A stretch of DNA of 64,000 nt from CAZTTG01 sp964615935 (GCA_964615935.1 CAZTTG010000016.1:1-64000), one strand, 5' to 3'. Counted from the stretch's first letter, positions 1 through 9,041 are shown. Numbers and translations: made by a program. Notes: generated by a model from the sequence alone, not told the origin.

Positions 1-23
1 GGTAGGGGGCTGGGGGTCGAGGA

Positions 24-962
24 ATGGACTTCACGAGGAAGGTCCCGGGGGCGGGGTGGGGTGCGGGTCGGCGGCGATACGACTGGGTGGAGAGCTCGGA
101 CGTGCTGTGGCCGGGGGGGTGGATGGTGGTGCTCGTGTACGCGGGGGTGCTGGTGCCACTGGACCTGTTCCTGCAGTGCACCCTGAAGTTCGATGGGGAG
201 TTCATCGACTTCTGGAGGGAGCCCAGGGGCCTGGGGCTGTCCCTGGCTCTGGTTCGCTCCGCGCTGAACTGGGGGCTCGTGGCCTGGGTGGTGGTGTGGT
301 TCCTGATCGACGGGATCCGCTGCCCAGGGCCGAAGCGCGTTCGCTGGGTGGGCTACGCCCTGGCCCTCGGTCTGCTGGTCTGGGAGCAGCGCCTGGTTCG
401 CGGTTGGGATGGGGTCTGCGAGTGGATGCTGGCCAAGGAGGCGGCGGCGGCGGAGCAGCTCGAGCGGGAGCAACCCGAGAGGTCGCGCCGCATCGAGCTC
501 ATCGCAGCCGAGCTGGCGGCCCTCGGACGGAATCATCCCTGGGCGGGGGAGTACCGCGGCGAGGCGGAGGGCCGGGAGACCTCGCTGTGGATGGCGCCGA
601 TCTCGGGCTTTGCCTACGACAGCCCCATCTGGATCTTCGGCCCTCTCCTCGATCCGCCGATCCCTGGCCGCACCTACGGCTCGATCACCGAGGACGGCGA
701 TCGACTCCTGCTGACCTCCGAGGACGGCAAGCCGCTGGACGGGTTCTACGTCGTCCCCTGGGGTGAGCGCCGGTACCTCTTTCATTGCCGCGCGATGAGG
801 GGCCTCTGCCGCGACATCCGAAGCTCCCCGTGGTACCCCGACCCACCCCAGACTCGCCCCATCCCCCTCGATCACCTCGTCCTGCTCCGCGCCGGCGACG
901 AGTACCGCGAGGTATCCGGCCTCCCTCAGGTCCCCGCGGCCTACCACTACGTCTGGGAATGA
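24..962 (+). CDS. Hypothetical membrane protein, 312 aa
   Basis: I do not recognise the family. The first 125 residues hold about three hydrophobic segments (roughly residues 32-50, 73-95 and 108-122). A short charged, Ala/Glu-rich helix follows (about 137-160), then a soluble C-terminal half rich in Trp, Tyr and Pro with the look of a small beta domain. A gagga sequence ends directly at the ATG, too close for a good ribosome binding site, so the start is likely but not certain. It points toward the minus-strand locus downstream, ending 28 nt from it. No catalytic motif is visible. Confidence 0.6.
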   Translation: MDFTRKVPGAGWGAGRRRYDWVESSDVLWPGGWMVVLVYAGVLVPLDLFLQCTLKFDGEFIDFWREPRGLGLSLALVRSALNWGLVAWVVVWFLIDGIRCPGPKRVRWVGYALALGLLVWEQRLVRGWDGVCEWMLAKEAAAAEQLEREQPERSRRIELIAAELAALGRNHPWAGEYRGEAEGRETSLWMAPISGFAYDSPIWIFGPLLDPPIPGRTYGSITEDGDRLLLTSEDGKPLDGFYVVPWGERRYLFHCRAMRGLCRDIRSSPWYPDPPQTRPIPLDHLVLLRAGDEYREVSGLPQVPAAYHYVWE

Positions 963-990
963 GCCCTCCCACGCGGCGTGGGGCTGGCCG

Positions 991-2607
991 TCACCGATGG
1001 GGGATCAGCACTGGGTCGTTCTCACCGGGTTCGATCCCGATGGACTGCTCGAACAGGCAATGCCCTTGAGAGAGCTGAGAGGGGGTGCCGATGCGCAGGC
1101 GGTGGGTCCCGACAGGGGCATTCCAGAGGCGGAACCAGCCGTCGGCCCGCAGGGCGACGCGGTGGACGGGCTCCTGCCTGCCCGTGGTCCTGTGGAGCGG
1201 GATCGGGTCGCCGCGGTCGTCCAGGAGACAGGCCCACAGGTCCTGGGAGGGGGGTACTCCCTGGACGCGTCCGTCGATGGTGCCGGTGCGGACCAGCTCG
1301 AAGGTGATGTGGTATTCGCCGGGGGTCAGGTACAGAAGACCGGTGGACATGGGGTGGTAGCGCTCTCCCTGCGGATCCTCGGCCGCCACCCCGATCGCGA
1401 TCCAGCCCCCCGGCATCGGCCGCAGCTCGTGGTCCTCGGTTTCCTCGGTGTAGCCGTAGCCGTAGGTGTGATCGCCGAACTCATCCTGCTTTCCCCAGAC
1501 GCCACCCATGCTCATGGGCGCGCTCTCCGGCCACCCGGTCAGGGCATCGACGTACATCGACGTGGGCACCGGCGACGAGGGAGGGGAGAGCCTTCTGCGC
1601 GGCCGGATCCTGCCGTTGTGGACCGTCATGTTCGCGACCTCTCCGTATGGGGAAACGGCACTGACCCGGATGCGCACGTTGTCGACGGGCAGCACCAGCT
1701 CGAGCCCTTCGTCCCCGGCGGCCACGCCCGGGTAGCACCGGTGGCCGGTGGAGAACCCATAGCCTCCCCCGCCCCTCAACGATCCGGAGTTCTTCCCGAA
1801 GGCGTAGAGGTCGTAGGGGCCGGGGGGCAGGCCCTCGATCCGGAACTCGCCGCTCTTATCGGTGTTGGCCCAGGCCTCGCGGCCGAGTCCCGTCTCGGTC
1901 GCGATGTAGTCGGAGCCGGAGGGAACCGCGCGAATCACGGTCCATCTGCGTGCCGGCGTGCCGTCTCCGCTCAGGACGCGGCCGCTGATCGAGAGGACGG
2001 GCTCGAGGTAGAGCTCGATCTCCTTTGACTGCTCCTGCCGGGGGTCGACGATCAAGCGACCGGCGTGCTTGGCGTAGATCCAGTAGCGGACGAAGTCTCT
2101 CCGGCGCTTCTCGTCCTCCGCGACCACCAGTATCCGCCTGCGCTCCTCTCCCCGCGGCACGCGAACCTCGAAGCCGCCCTCCGGGTCACCCTGCGCCTGG
2201 ATCTGGAGGCGCTCGGGGTCCCAGGCGGGCTCGTCCAGATCGAATATGCTCAGGACCGGGTGAGGAACGGGTCGGCCGTCGGCGTAGAACACCCGTCCGC
2301 GCAGGACGGTCTGGGGAGGGAGGCTCACATCGAGCTCCAGCGATCCCCCTGGGGGAATCGCGATCGGCACGCCACCGACTTCATCCGGGGGAATCAGCAG
2401 CCGGCCTTCGGCCATGCGCCGCGACTTCCAGGTGCGGCCCCAGGTGGTCAGGGCGACCTCCAGCCGCTTTCCGGTCCAGATGTCGTCCAGGACGGCCAGT
2501 CCGTCGGGATCCGTCTCCACCTCGATCGCCTTGGGAGTGGAGAACGTCGGCATCAAGGCCAGCGGCTCTGCATCCGAGTAGCGAGCCGCCACCCGCACCC
2601 CGGCCAC
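991..2607 (-). pseudogene. Carboxypeptidase-regulatory-like repeat protein, 3' segment of a frame-broken locus
   Basis: The 538-codon frame contains repeated beta-sandwich units of the carboxypeptidase regulatory-like (CNA-B/transthyretin-like) type. Visible signatures are TDPDGLAVLDD, LRGRVFYADGRPVP, ISGRVLSGDGTPA and DKSGEFRIEGLPPGPYDL. The ATG at 2607 is not a believable start, because homologous sequence continues upstream in a different frame (2553-3088). The switch lies in an 8-G run at about 2609-2616; one extra G would join ADASGGG to VAGVRVAAR without loss. Such repeats usually bind or scaffold and have no catalytic role. The product as sequenced would be truncated. It is either a true pseudogene or a homopolymer sequencing error. 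Confidence 0.7.
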
Positions 2608-3088
2608 GCCCCCCCCGACGCGTCCGCCAATCGCAGCAAGAGGCGACCGGTCGGGACCAGGACGACGCGCACCGGCTCCCAGCCTCCGCTCACCATCCTG
2701 CGGGGCGGGCTCACCTGGAGCAGCGTGTAGCTGCTCAGCTCGGCCTTCAAGTTTCTGGGCTCGCAGGTGACTACCGGCTCGAAGCGAAAGCGGCCTTCCG
2801 AGTCGGAGACGGCCTCCAAGGGCTCCTGTCGACCCAACCGCACCAGGGCACCGGCGAGCGCCTGGCCCGACTCGTCGGTGGTCACGCCCTCGAGCGCGCC
2901 GTGAGCTGCGCGGAGCAGGATCACGTCCCCGCGAGAAGCCTCTCCCTCGTCGAGCCTCACCACCGACCGTACCCCGCGCCAGGTGTCGTCCGCATCGCCC
3001 CGGACCCGCACGTAGACTGGCCGGTACCCGGGATCGTCCACCTCGAAGCGGAACTCGCCCCGTTCATCGGTTGCCGTGGACCCCCTCC
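2553..3088 (-). pseudogene. Carboxypeptidase-regulatory-like segment, middle part of the frame-broken locus
   Basis: This frame bridges the sigma factor upstream and the 991-2607 segment downstream. It begins in mid-domain with STATDERGEFRFEVDD and runs through a second unit (GVTTDESGQALAGALVRL, SDSEGRFRFEP) to a stop at 2553. The first half of its first beta-sandwich is missing. Upstream of 3088 the same frame is only a shadow of the sigma factor, so the real coding frame switches at the GGGGAGGGGG tract near 3082-3091. Adding one G there and one at 2609-2616 gives a single continuous reading frame of about 869 codons from 3598 to 991. Confidence 0.65.
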
Positions 3089-3598
3089 CCTCGCGCCGTC
3101 CCCGAGCTTGCGATCCAGCCGGGCCCGCAGCTCGGCCAGTCCACGCCTGAGTCGGTTCCGAACGGTCGATCCCGGGATGCCGTACCGCCGGGCGATCTCC
3201 TCGCCGCTCAGGTCCTCGAAGTACCGCAGCAGGATGGTCGACCGATACGGCTCCTCCAGCGAGAGCACCGCTTCCACCAGGACGCGCTGCAACTGCGCCC
3301 GTTCGACCACCTCCGCGACCGCCGGGGACGGCTGGCCGAGCCCCCCCGATCGCTCGCGCCGCCTCCGGGCCTGGTCGCTGCGCTGGCGCCATCTGGCCAG
3401 CCTGCCTGCGACGCGGGCGAGCCAGGAGCGCGCTCCAACATTCCCTTCCAGCCGCGAGCGCAGGGCAGACACCCAGGTGTCCTGCACCACGTCCTCCGCA
3501 GCCTCAGGATCCGCCACCAGGCGCCGCGCGAGGCCGCGCAGCCAGCCTGCCTGCGCCAGCAGGCGGTCCAGATCCGTCCGAGCCGGCTCTGTTGCCAT
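2957..3598 (-). CDS. ECF-type RNA polymerase sigma factor, C-terminus frameshifted
   Basis: This is a sigma-70 family extracytoplasmic-function-like factor. Region 2 shows DPEAAEDVVQDTWVSAL. Region 4 shows LSLEEPYRSTILLRYFEDLSGEEIARR followed by the helix-turn-helix GIPGSTVRNRLRRGLAELRARLD. The start is placed at the ATG at 3598 (MATEPARTD); a GTG at 3619 is possible. No ribosome binding site is obvious. After about residue 170 the frame reads through a G-rich tract into low-quality sequence and stops at 2957, while real coding continues in another frame as carboxypeptidase-regulatory repeats. It may be a sigma factor with a C-terminal extension, as in some planctomycete ECF groups, or two genes joined by a deletion. 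Confidence 0.8.
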   Translation of the reverse strand: MATEPARTDLDRLLAQAGWLRGLARRLVADPEAAEDVVQDTWVSALRSRLEGNVGARSWLARVAGRLARWRQRSDQARRRRERSGGLGQPSPAVAEVVERAQLQRVLVEAVLSLEEPYRSTILLRYFEDLSGEEIARRYGIPGSTVRNRLRRGLAELRARLDRKLGDGARGGGPRQPMNGASSASRWTIPGTGQSTCGSGAMRTTPGAGYGRW

Positions 3599-3680
3599 AC
3601 ACTCGCTACAGGGCCACACGACGCCTCGATCGTCGCGGCAAATCGCGCGATCCCACGCGCCAACGCGTCAGGAGGCCCCT

Positions 3681-3706
3681 CCCGCGCGGCCAGGAGGCCG
3701 CGCGGG
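3681..3706 (-). terminator. Perfect 11-bp GC hairpin between exoIII and the sigma locus
   Basis: CCCGCGCGGCC and its exact reverse complement flank a 4-nt loop (TCCT on the minus strand). The hairpin lies about 145 nt after the xthA-like stop and 80 nt before the sigma start, in the direction of transcription. No U-tract follows, so it could be a transcription-end or RNA-processing structure. The rest of the 3599-3850 gap shows nothing else I can support. Confidence 0.4.
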
Positions 3707-3850
3707 GGACATGACCAGACCCACCGGTCCCGAGTGTCCTCGAAGAACCTCGCGGCGCCGCCTTTGCGGCTCTGGTCCCCCGACGCCTCAGAGGAGACCC
3801 GCCGGGGGGCAGCCACCGAGCTGTGAGCCCCCGGCCGACGCACCGAGGAG

Positions 3851-4630
3851 TCAGCCCTCCGCGAACCTCACCCACACCGGCGCGTGGTCCGACAGCCCCG
3901 CCTTCCGCTCGATCCACGCCTCGCTGGCGCGCTCCGCCAGATCCGGCGTCGCCAGCACGTAGTCGATCCGCCACCCCAGGTCCTTCTCCCGCGCCCGGCC
4001 CCGGTTCGACCACCAGGAGTACAGCCCCGGCTCCTCCGGGTGCAGCCGCCGCACCACGTCCACCCAGCCCTGCTTCAGGAGCTTTCCGAACCACGCCCGC
4101 TCCTCCGGCAGGAAGCCCGAGTTCTTCTCGTTCCGCTTGGGCGCGTGGATGTCCAGCTCGGTGTGCGCGATGTTGACGTCCCCGCAGATCACCACCGGCC
4201 GCTTCTCTCGCAGCAAGCTCCGGGTCCACGGCAACAGGTGATCCAGGTACTCGAACTTGGCCCTCTGCCTCTCCTCCGACGACGAGCCCGAGGGCACGTA
4301 CAGCGACACCACCGCCGTCTGCCCGAAGTCCGCCCTCAGCACCCGCCCCTCCCGGTCGCCCCAGTCCAGCCCGCTCCCCACGGAATAGCGATCCGGCGCC
4401 TCCCGCGCGTAGACCCCCACCCCCGCGTAGCCCTTCTTCTCGGCACACACCCAGCGCGTGTTGTAGCCCGCCGGGCTGCGCACCCCATCCGACACCTGTT
4501 CGGGCCAGGCCCGCATCTCCTGCAGGCACAGGACGTCGGGCTGGCTGCGCCCCAGCCAGCGCGAGAAGCCCTTCCTGTCCGCCGATCGAATGCCGTTGCA
4601 GTTGAGCGTGCAGAGGGTGAATCCGTCCAT
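3851..4630 (-). CDS. xthA: Exodeoxyribonuclease III (AP endonuclease), 259 aa
   Basis: Base-excision-repair nuclease of the exonuclease/endonuclease/phosphatase fold, cutting at abasic sites and trimming 3' ends. All family motifs are visible: LNCNGIRSA at the N-terminus, CLQEMRA with the metal-binding Glu, CGDVNIAHTELDI with the catalytic Asp-Asn, GWRIDYVLAT, and LSDHAPVWVRF with the Asp-His pair. The length matches ExoIII. I chose the ATG at 4630 (MDGFTLCTLNCNG); the frame is open further upstream but that stretch overlaps the methyltransferase gene. It follows that gene by 8 nt on the same strand, so both are probably co-transcribed. Confidence 0.95.
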   Translation of the reverse strand: MDGFTLCTLNCNGIRSADRKGFSRWLGRSQPDVLCLQEMRAWPEQVSDGVRSPAGYNTRWVCAEKKGYAGVGVYAREAPDRYSVGSGLDWGDREGRVLRADFGQTAVVSLYVPSGSSSEERQRAKFEYLDHLLPWTRSLLREKRPVVICGDVNIAHTELDIHAPKRNEKNSGFLPEERAWFGKLLKQGWVDVVRRLHPEEPGLYSWWSNRGRAREKDLGWRIDYVLATPDLAERASEAWIERKAGLSDHAPVWVRFAEG

Positions 4631-4638
4631 GCAAGCCC

Positions 4639-5841
4639 TCAGACGGGCGCCTCCATCTCCAGGACCCAGCTGTCGAACAGCCCCCGCCAGGGTGAGCCGA
4701 GAGCCCGATCCGCCGCGGCCGCCAGCCGGTTGGCCCACAGGAGCGGGGGCGACAGGAGCCCCTTCCACCGGGTCTCCGAGAGGTGCATCGCCTGCGGCAC
4801 CGGCCAGGTGAGCTGATACCCGGAGGCGCGCCGATAGGCGAAGCCCCGCGACTCGAGCTCCCCCCGCGCCTCGTCACGGCCTAGCGCGTTCAGCTCGCGG
4901 ATGGGCAGGAGCGGCCGCCTGGACCGCCGCGCCGCGAAGCCCCGCGACTCGCGGCTGATGTCTCCCACCACCAGGACCCCGCCCGGGGCGCAGGTGCGGG
5001 CGATGCCGTCGAACCAGGCCGCGAAGTCGGGCGAGAAGCTGACCACCCCCGAGCTGAGCACCAGGTCGTAGGGCCGCTCGCCCTCGGACGGGAAGGGCGG
5101 GTCCTCTCCGAAGCCCGTGCGCCCGGCGAAGTCGGAGAGCCCCGCCGCGGCGGCGTTGCCCTCGGCGATGCGCACCATCTCGGGGCTGGGGTCGAAGAAG
5201 GCCAGGTGCGATCCCGGCGACGCCAGGGCGGCCTCGATCCCCACCCAGCCGGTCCCGCAGCCGAAGTCCAGGATGCGGGCCGGCCGGTCCGCGCGCGGAT
5301 AGCGGGCGACCAGGCGGCGCATCCATCGGTAGTGCGGGTATCCCGGCGCGCCCGGGACCCCGTCCCAGCCGGCCGCGTTGGCGTCGAACTTGGCCACCGT
5401 CGAGCCCGGCGACAGGACCCAGCGCGTCCGCCGGCCGACGAGCAGGTCGCCGGGGTGCGCGCAGGCGGCCGGCAGGCCGACGCGCTCCCTCAGGGTCCGG
5501 CGCTCGGTGACCCCCTCCCGCGTGCGATACACCGCGACCGCGTGCACCCAGGGCCACAGCGCGTTGCGCCAGGCGGACAGCTGGGAGTCGTCCGCCGGGC
5601 TCTCGAGGGCCAGGAGCAGCGCGCCCCCCTCGGCCAGGAGGCCGTCGGCCAGGGGCCGCAGGGCCTCGGTGCAGACCACCGGGTCGGCTCCCCGCGCGAA
5701 GGGACCGGCGAGCACGTCCCCGGGCGGACCGTCGGGCGCCTCGCCCGCGCCCGCCGCCAGGTGGGGGGTGGTCCGGGGATCGATCCCGAGCTCGTCGAGC
5801 GCGGGCCCGAGGGCGGCCGCGAGAGTGGAGGGAATTCCCAT
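4639..5841 (-). CDS. Class I SAM-dependent methyltransferase, 400 aa
   Basis: A Rossmann-type methyltransferase core occupies the middle. Motif I is ARILDFGCGTGWVGIEAAL (around residues 189-207), the acidic residue after strand 2 is in LAFFDPSPEMV, and motif post-II is YDLVLSSGVVSF. The first 150 residues form a separate region that may also be Rossmann-like. The C-terminal 100 residues contain no recognisable motif. The substrate cannot be told; a small-molecule or lipid target is as likely as a macromolecule. Its neighbours are the macrodomain gene 21 nt upstream and the exonuclease III gene 8 nt downstream, all on the minus strand. Confidence 0.8.
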   Translation of the reverse strand: MGIPSTLAAALGPALDELGIDPRTTPHLAAGAGEAPDGPPGDVLAGPFARGADPVVCTEALRPLADGLLAEGGALLLALESPADDSQLSAWRNALWPWVHAVAVYRTREGVTERRTLRERVGLPAACAHPGDLLVGRRTRWVLSPGSTVAKFDANAAGWDGVPGAPGYPHYRWMRRLVARYPRADRPARILDFGCGTGWVGIEAALASPGSHLAFFDPSPEMVRIAEGNAAAAGLSDFAGRTGFGEDPPFPSEGERPYDLVLSSGVVSFSPDFAAWFDGIARTCAPGGVLVVGDISRESRGFAARRSRRPLLPIRELNALGRDEARGELESRGFAYRRASGYQLTWPVPQAMHLSETRWKGLLSPPLLWANRLAAAADRALGSPWRGLFDSWVLEMEAPV

Positions 5842-5862
5842 GAGCGTCGTGGAACCCGCGAG

Positions 5863-6402
5863 CTAGTCGGAGAGCGCCCGCTGGAGGGCCGTGTGGAAGA
5901 CCGCGCAGAGCGCCTCGTCGAAGAGGACGATCCGGACCTCCTCGATCTCCCGCGCGCGCTCGAGCCCCTGGCCCAGGGCCCGGATGGCGACCTCGGCCGC
6001 CAGCGCGGGGGGATAGCCGTAGACGCCGCAGGAGATGGCGGGGAAGGCCAGGCTGGCGAGCTCGCGCTCGGCGGCCAGCTCGAGGGAGCGCTGGAAGCAG
6101 GAGGCCAGGACCTCGCCCTCTCCCGCGCCGCCGCCGCGCCAGACGGGGCCGGGGGTGTGGATGACGAAGGGGGCCGGCAGTCCGTGGCCGGAGGTGATGC
6201 GGGCCTCGCCCGGCCGACAGCCGTCGGGGTGGCGCTGGATGCACTCGGCCAGCAGCCCCGCTCCGGCCGCGCGGTGGATGGCGCCGTCGACCCCGCCGCC
6301 CCCGCGCAGGCTGGGGTTGGCGGCGTTGACGATGGCGTCCACCTCCTGGCGGGTGATGTCCCCGATCAGGCAGGTGACGCGTCGGAGGGATTCGGGGTTC
6401 AT
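5863..6402 (-). CDS. Macrodomain (Appr-1-p processing) protein, 179 aa
   Basis: This is a stand-alone macrodomain, a family that binds ADP-ribose derivatives and often removes ADP-ribose from proteins or O-acetyl-ADP-ribose. The signature GDITRQEVDAIVNAANPSLRG is followed by GGVDGAIHRAAG, and the later loop is AFPAISCGVYGYP. Together they cover the adenine pocket and the distal ribose/phosphate loop of the MacroD/YmdB type. The start at 6402 (MNPESLRR) gives the usual length; an ATG at 6432 would add ten residues. It is transcribed away from the FAD gene, with a shared upstream region of about 100 nt. Confidence 0.93.
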   Translation of the reverse strand: MNPESLRRVTCLIGDITRQEVDAIVNAANPSLRGGGGVDGAIHRAAGAGLLAECIQRHPDGCRPGEARITSGHGLPAPFVIHTPGPVWRGGGAGEGEVLASCFQRSLELAAERELASLAFPAISCGVYGYPPALAAEVAIRALGQGLERAREIEEVRIVLFDEALCAVFHTALQRALSD

Positions 6403-6508
6403 GCGGCGCGCGGCCCGGGCGCGGCCGTCCATGTTAGGATCCGCTCGCGCGCGTTCCAGCCGCCCGAGGCTCCTCCGCGCCGCCTGGGCCCGAACAGGCC
6501 CCCCGCGC

Positions 6509-8200
6509 ATGAAGCCCGAAGAACCCACGGTGACCTGGCGCCTGTTCCAGCTCGAGCTGGGGCTGGACGAGTCCGTCTCCAGCCTGCGCCGCCGCGCCTG
6601 CCGGCGGATCGGCCTGGAGCCGGCCCGCCTGCGCGGGCTGCGCATCGCCCGCCGATCCCTGGACGCCCGGCGCCGGGGAGGCGGCCGCCGCCTGCGGTAC
6701 ATCGCCAACGTCGACCTGTGCGCGGACGCCGACTTCCGCTCCGCGGCCCTCGAGCGCGAGCTCCGCGCCGGCCGGGTGCGCCCGGCCCGCGAGCCCGCCT
6801 CGCTCGAGCTGGACGCGATCCACCCGTCGATGGGCGCCGGGGAGGTGGCCGTGCTGGGGGCCGGCCCGGCCGGGCTCTTCGCCGCCCTGACCCTGGCCCG
6901 CAACGGAACCCGCGCCCTGGTCCTCGACCGCGGCCCGGCCGTCCGGGAGCGCACCCGCGAGGTGGTCGCCTTCCACCGCACGCGCGTCCCCAACCCCGAG
7001 GCCAACCTGCTCTTCGGCGAGGGCGGGGCGGGCACCTACTCGGACGGCAAGATCTACACCCGGGTGGACGATGCCCTGGAGGTCCCGCTCCTCGAGGAGC
7101 TGGTCGCCTGCGGCGCCCCGCCGGACATCTGCTTCGACAGCCAGGCGCACATCGGCACCGATCGCCTGCACCGCATCCTCCCGCGGCTGAGGGCCCGCCT
7201 GGAGGAGCTGGGCTGCCGCTTCCGCTTCGGCGTGCGGGTGGACGGCCTGGTGCTCTCGGGCTCCGGGCGGGTGCGGGCCCTGCGGACCGCCGAGGGCGAG
7301 ATCCCCTGCGACGCGCTGATCCTCGCCCCGGGCCACAGCGCCCGCGACACCTGGTCCTGGCTGCGCGAGCAGGGGGTGCCCTTCGAGCCCCGTCCGTTCC
7401 AGCTCGGGGTGCGCATCGAGCACCCCCAGGAGCTGATCGATCGCGGCCGTTTCGGGGGCGCGGCGGGGGCCGAGGGCCTGGGAGCGGCCAGCTACAACCT
7501 GGTGTGCCGCGCGCGCCCGAAGGCGCCGGGGGCCCACTCCTTCTGCATGTGTCCGGGCGGACGGATCGTGGCCGCGGTCCACGGGCCCGGACAGCTCTGC
7601 ACCAACGGGATGAGCGGCTCGACCCGCGCCAGCGGCCGCGCCTCGGCGGCCCTGGTCACGACCTTCGGGCCGGCGGACTACGGCTCCGGCGACTTCGACG
7701 GCGTCCGCCTGCAGGAGGAGCTGGAGCGCCGCTTCTTCGAGGCCGGCGGGGGCGACTTCGCGGCCCCCGCCCAGGCCGCCCCCGATTTCCTGGCGGGACG
7801 GCGGAGCCGGGGGCCGCTGCGATCGACCTACACCTTCGGGGTGGTGCCGGGCCGCCTCGACGAACTCTTGCCGGCCCGGGCGCGCGACGCCATCGGCCGG
7901 GCCCTCTTGGAGTTCGGGCGGCGCCTCCCGGGCTTCGCCGGGGAGGGGGGCCTCCTGGTGGGGGTGGAGTCGCGCAGCTGCTCCCCGGTGCGCATCCCCC
8001 GCGACGGGGAGACGCGCCTGGCGCGGGGCTGGCTCAACCTCTACCCGGCTGGGGAGGGCGCCGGACACGCCGGCGGGATCGTGAGCGCGGCCCTCGACGG
8101 GGCGCGCTCGGCCCGGGCCCTGCTGGCCCAGGGGCTGCCGGCGGCCGGGGCCGGGACGCGAAAGCCGGACGAACTCGATCGGGCGGACGGCCCGAGATAG
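6509..8200 (+). CDS. FAD-dependent dehydrogenase of the COG2509 type, 563 aa
   Basis: Residues 1-105 form the N-terminal alpha/beta domain typical of this family. A dinucleotide-binding motif VLGAGPAGLFAALTLA follows (GAGPAG at about 117-122), then the ANLLFGEGGAGTYSDGKIYT segment that marks these uncharacterised FAD proteins. The C-terminus holds NLYPAGEGAGHAGGIVSA, the second FAD contact. The reaction and substrate are unknown for the family. The start is the ATG at 6509, after which the conserved PEEPTVTWRL begins. It ends 10 nt before panB on the same strand; the TAG stop overlaps a possible -10 element for panB. Confidence 0.88.
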   Translation: MKPEEPTVTWRLFQLELGLDESVSSLRRRACRRIGLEPARLRGLRIARRSLDARRRGGGRRLRYIANVDLCADADFRSAALERELRAGRVRPAREPASLELDAIHPSMGAGEVAVLGAGPAGLFAALTLARNGTRALVLDRGPAVRERTREVVAFHRTRVPNPEANLLFGEGGAGTYSDGKIYTRVDDALEVPLLEELVACGAPPDICFDSQAHIGTDRLHRILPRLRARLEELGCRFRFGVRVDGLVLSGSGRVRALRTAEGEIPCDALILAPGHSARDTWSWLREQGVPFEPRPFQLGVRIEHPQELIDRGRFGGAAGAEGLGAASYNLVCRARPKAPGAHSFCMCPGGRIVAAVHGPGQLCTNGMSGSTRASGRASAALVTTFGPADYGSGDFDGVRLQEELERRFFEAGGGDFAAPAQAAPDFLAGRRSRGPLRSTYTFGVVPGRLDELLPARARDAIGRALLEFGRRLPGFAGEGGLLVGVESRSCSPVRIPRDGETRLARGWLNLYPAGEGAGHAGGIVSAALDGARSARALLAQGLPAAGAGTRKPDELDRADGPR

Positions 8201-8203
8201 GCT
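8198..8203 (+). promoter_or_regulatory. Candidate -10 element (TAGGCT) of a leaderless panB transcript
   Basis: TAGGCT ends 7 nt before the panB ATG, the spacing expected when transcription starts at or next to the start codon. It overlaps the stop codon of the FAD gene, so it is weaker evidence than the other TAGNNT sites in this window. The ggag in the spacer could instead serve as a ribosome binding site. Confidence 0.25.
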
Positions 8204-8210
8204 GGAGACC

Positions 8211-9041
8211 ATGGAAGAGGAACCCAGGGACCCGCGGATCGAGCCGCGCAAGGTCACCACCAAGACGCTGCGCCGCATGAAGAAGGCCGGTCGGCCGATC
8301 GCCTGCCTGACCGCCTACGACTTCCTCATGGCCGAGCTCCTGGACGAGTCCGGCATCGACCTGATCCTGGTCGGGGACTCCGCCGGCATGGCGGTGCAGG
8401 GGCTGGACACCACCGTCCCGGTGACCATGGAGCAGATGCTGTACCACTGCGGGGTGGTGTCCCGGGCCGTGAGCCGCGCCCTGGTGGTCGGCGACATGCC
8501 CTTCATGTCCTACCAGGTCAACCCCGACGAGGCCCTGCGCAACGCCGGTCGCCTGGTCAAGGAGGCCGGCGTGGAGGCGGTCAAGCTGGAGGGCGGCGAC
8601 AAGATCTGCCGCACCATCGAGCGCATCGTCGACGTGGGCATCCCGGTGATGGGCCACCTGGGCCTCACGCCCCAGTCGATCCACAAGTTCGGCACCTACC
8701 GGGTGCGCGCCACCAGCAAGCGCGAGGCCGAGGAGGTGCGCCGCGACGCCCTGGCCCTGGAGCAGGCCGGGGTCTTCGCCTTCGTCCTGGAGAAGGTGCC
8801 CGCCGCCCTGGCCGAGGAGGTCACCCGCTCGGTCAGCGTCCCCACCATCGGCATCGGCGCCGGCCCCGGCTGCGACGGCCAGATCCTGGTGAGCCAGGAC
8901 ATGCTGGGCCTCTACAAGCGCTTCCACCCGCGCTTCGTGCGGCACTACATGCACCTCGCCGACGACATGCAGGACGCCTTCCAGCGCTATGTGGCCGACG
9001 TGAAGACCGGCGAGTTCCCGACCACCGACGAGAGCTACTGA
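8211..9041 (+). CDS. panB: 3-methyl-2-oxobutanoate hydroxymethyltransferase, 276 aa
   Basis: First committed enzyme of pantothenate synthesis. It transfers a hydroxymethyl group from 5,10-methylene-THF to alpha-ketoisovalerate to give ketopantoate. The family motifs are complete: LILVGDSAGMAVQGLDTTVPVTMEQM with metal ligand Asp56, VVGDMPFMSYQ with Asp95, AVKLEGG with Lys125, FVLEKVPAALA with catalytic Glu194, and IGIGAGPGCDGQILVSQDMLG. Length is normal. No panC or panD is nearby, so the pathway genes are dispersed. The stop overlaps that of the convergent S1-domain gene by 7 nt. Confidence 0.97.
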   Translation: MEEEPRDPRIEPRKVTTKTLRRMKKAGRPIACLTAYDFLMAELLDESGIDLILVGDSAGMAVQGLDTTVPVTMEQMLYHCGVVSRAVSRALVVGDMPFMSYQVNPDEALRNAGRLVKEAGVEAVKLEGGDKICRTIERIVDVGIPVMGHLGLTPQSIHKFGTYRVRATSKREAEEVRRDALALEQAGVFAFVLEKVPAALAEEVTRSVSVPTIGIGAGPGCDGQILVSQDMLGLYKRFHPRFVRHYMHLADDMQDAFQRYVADVKTGEFPTTDESY

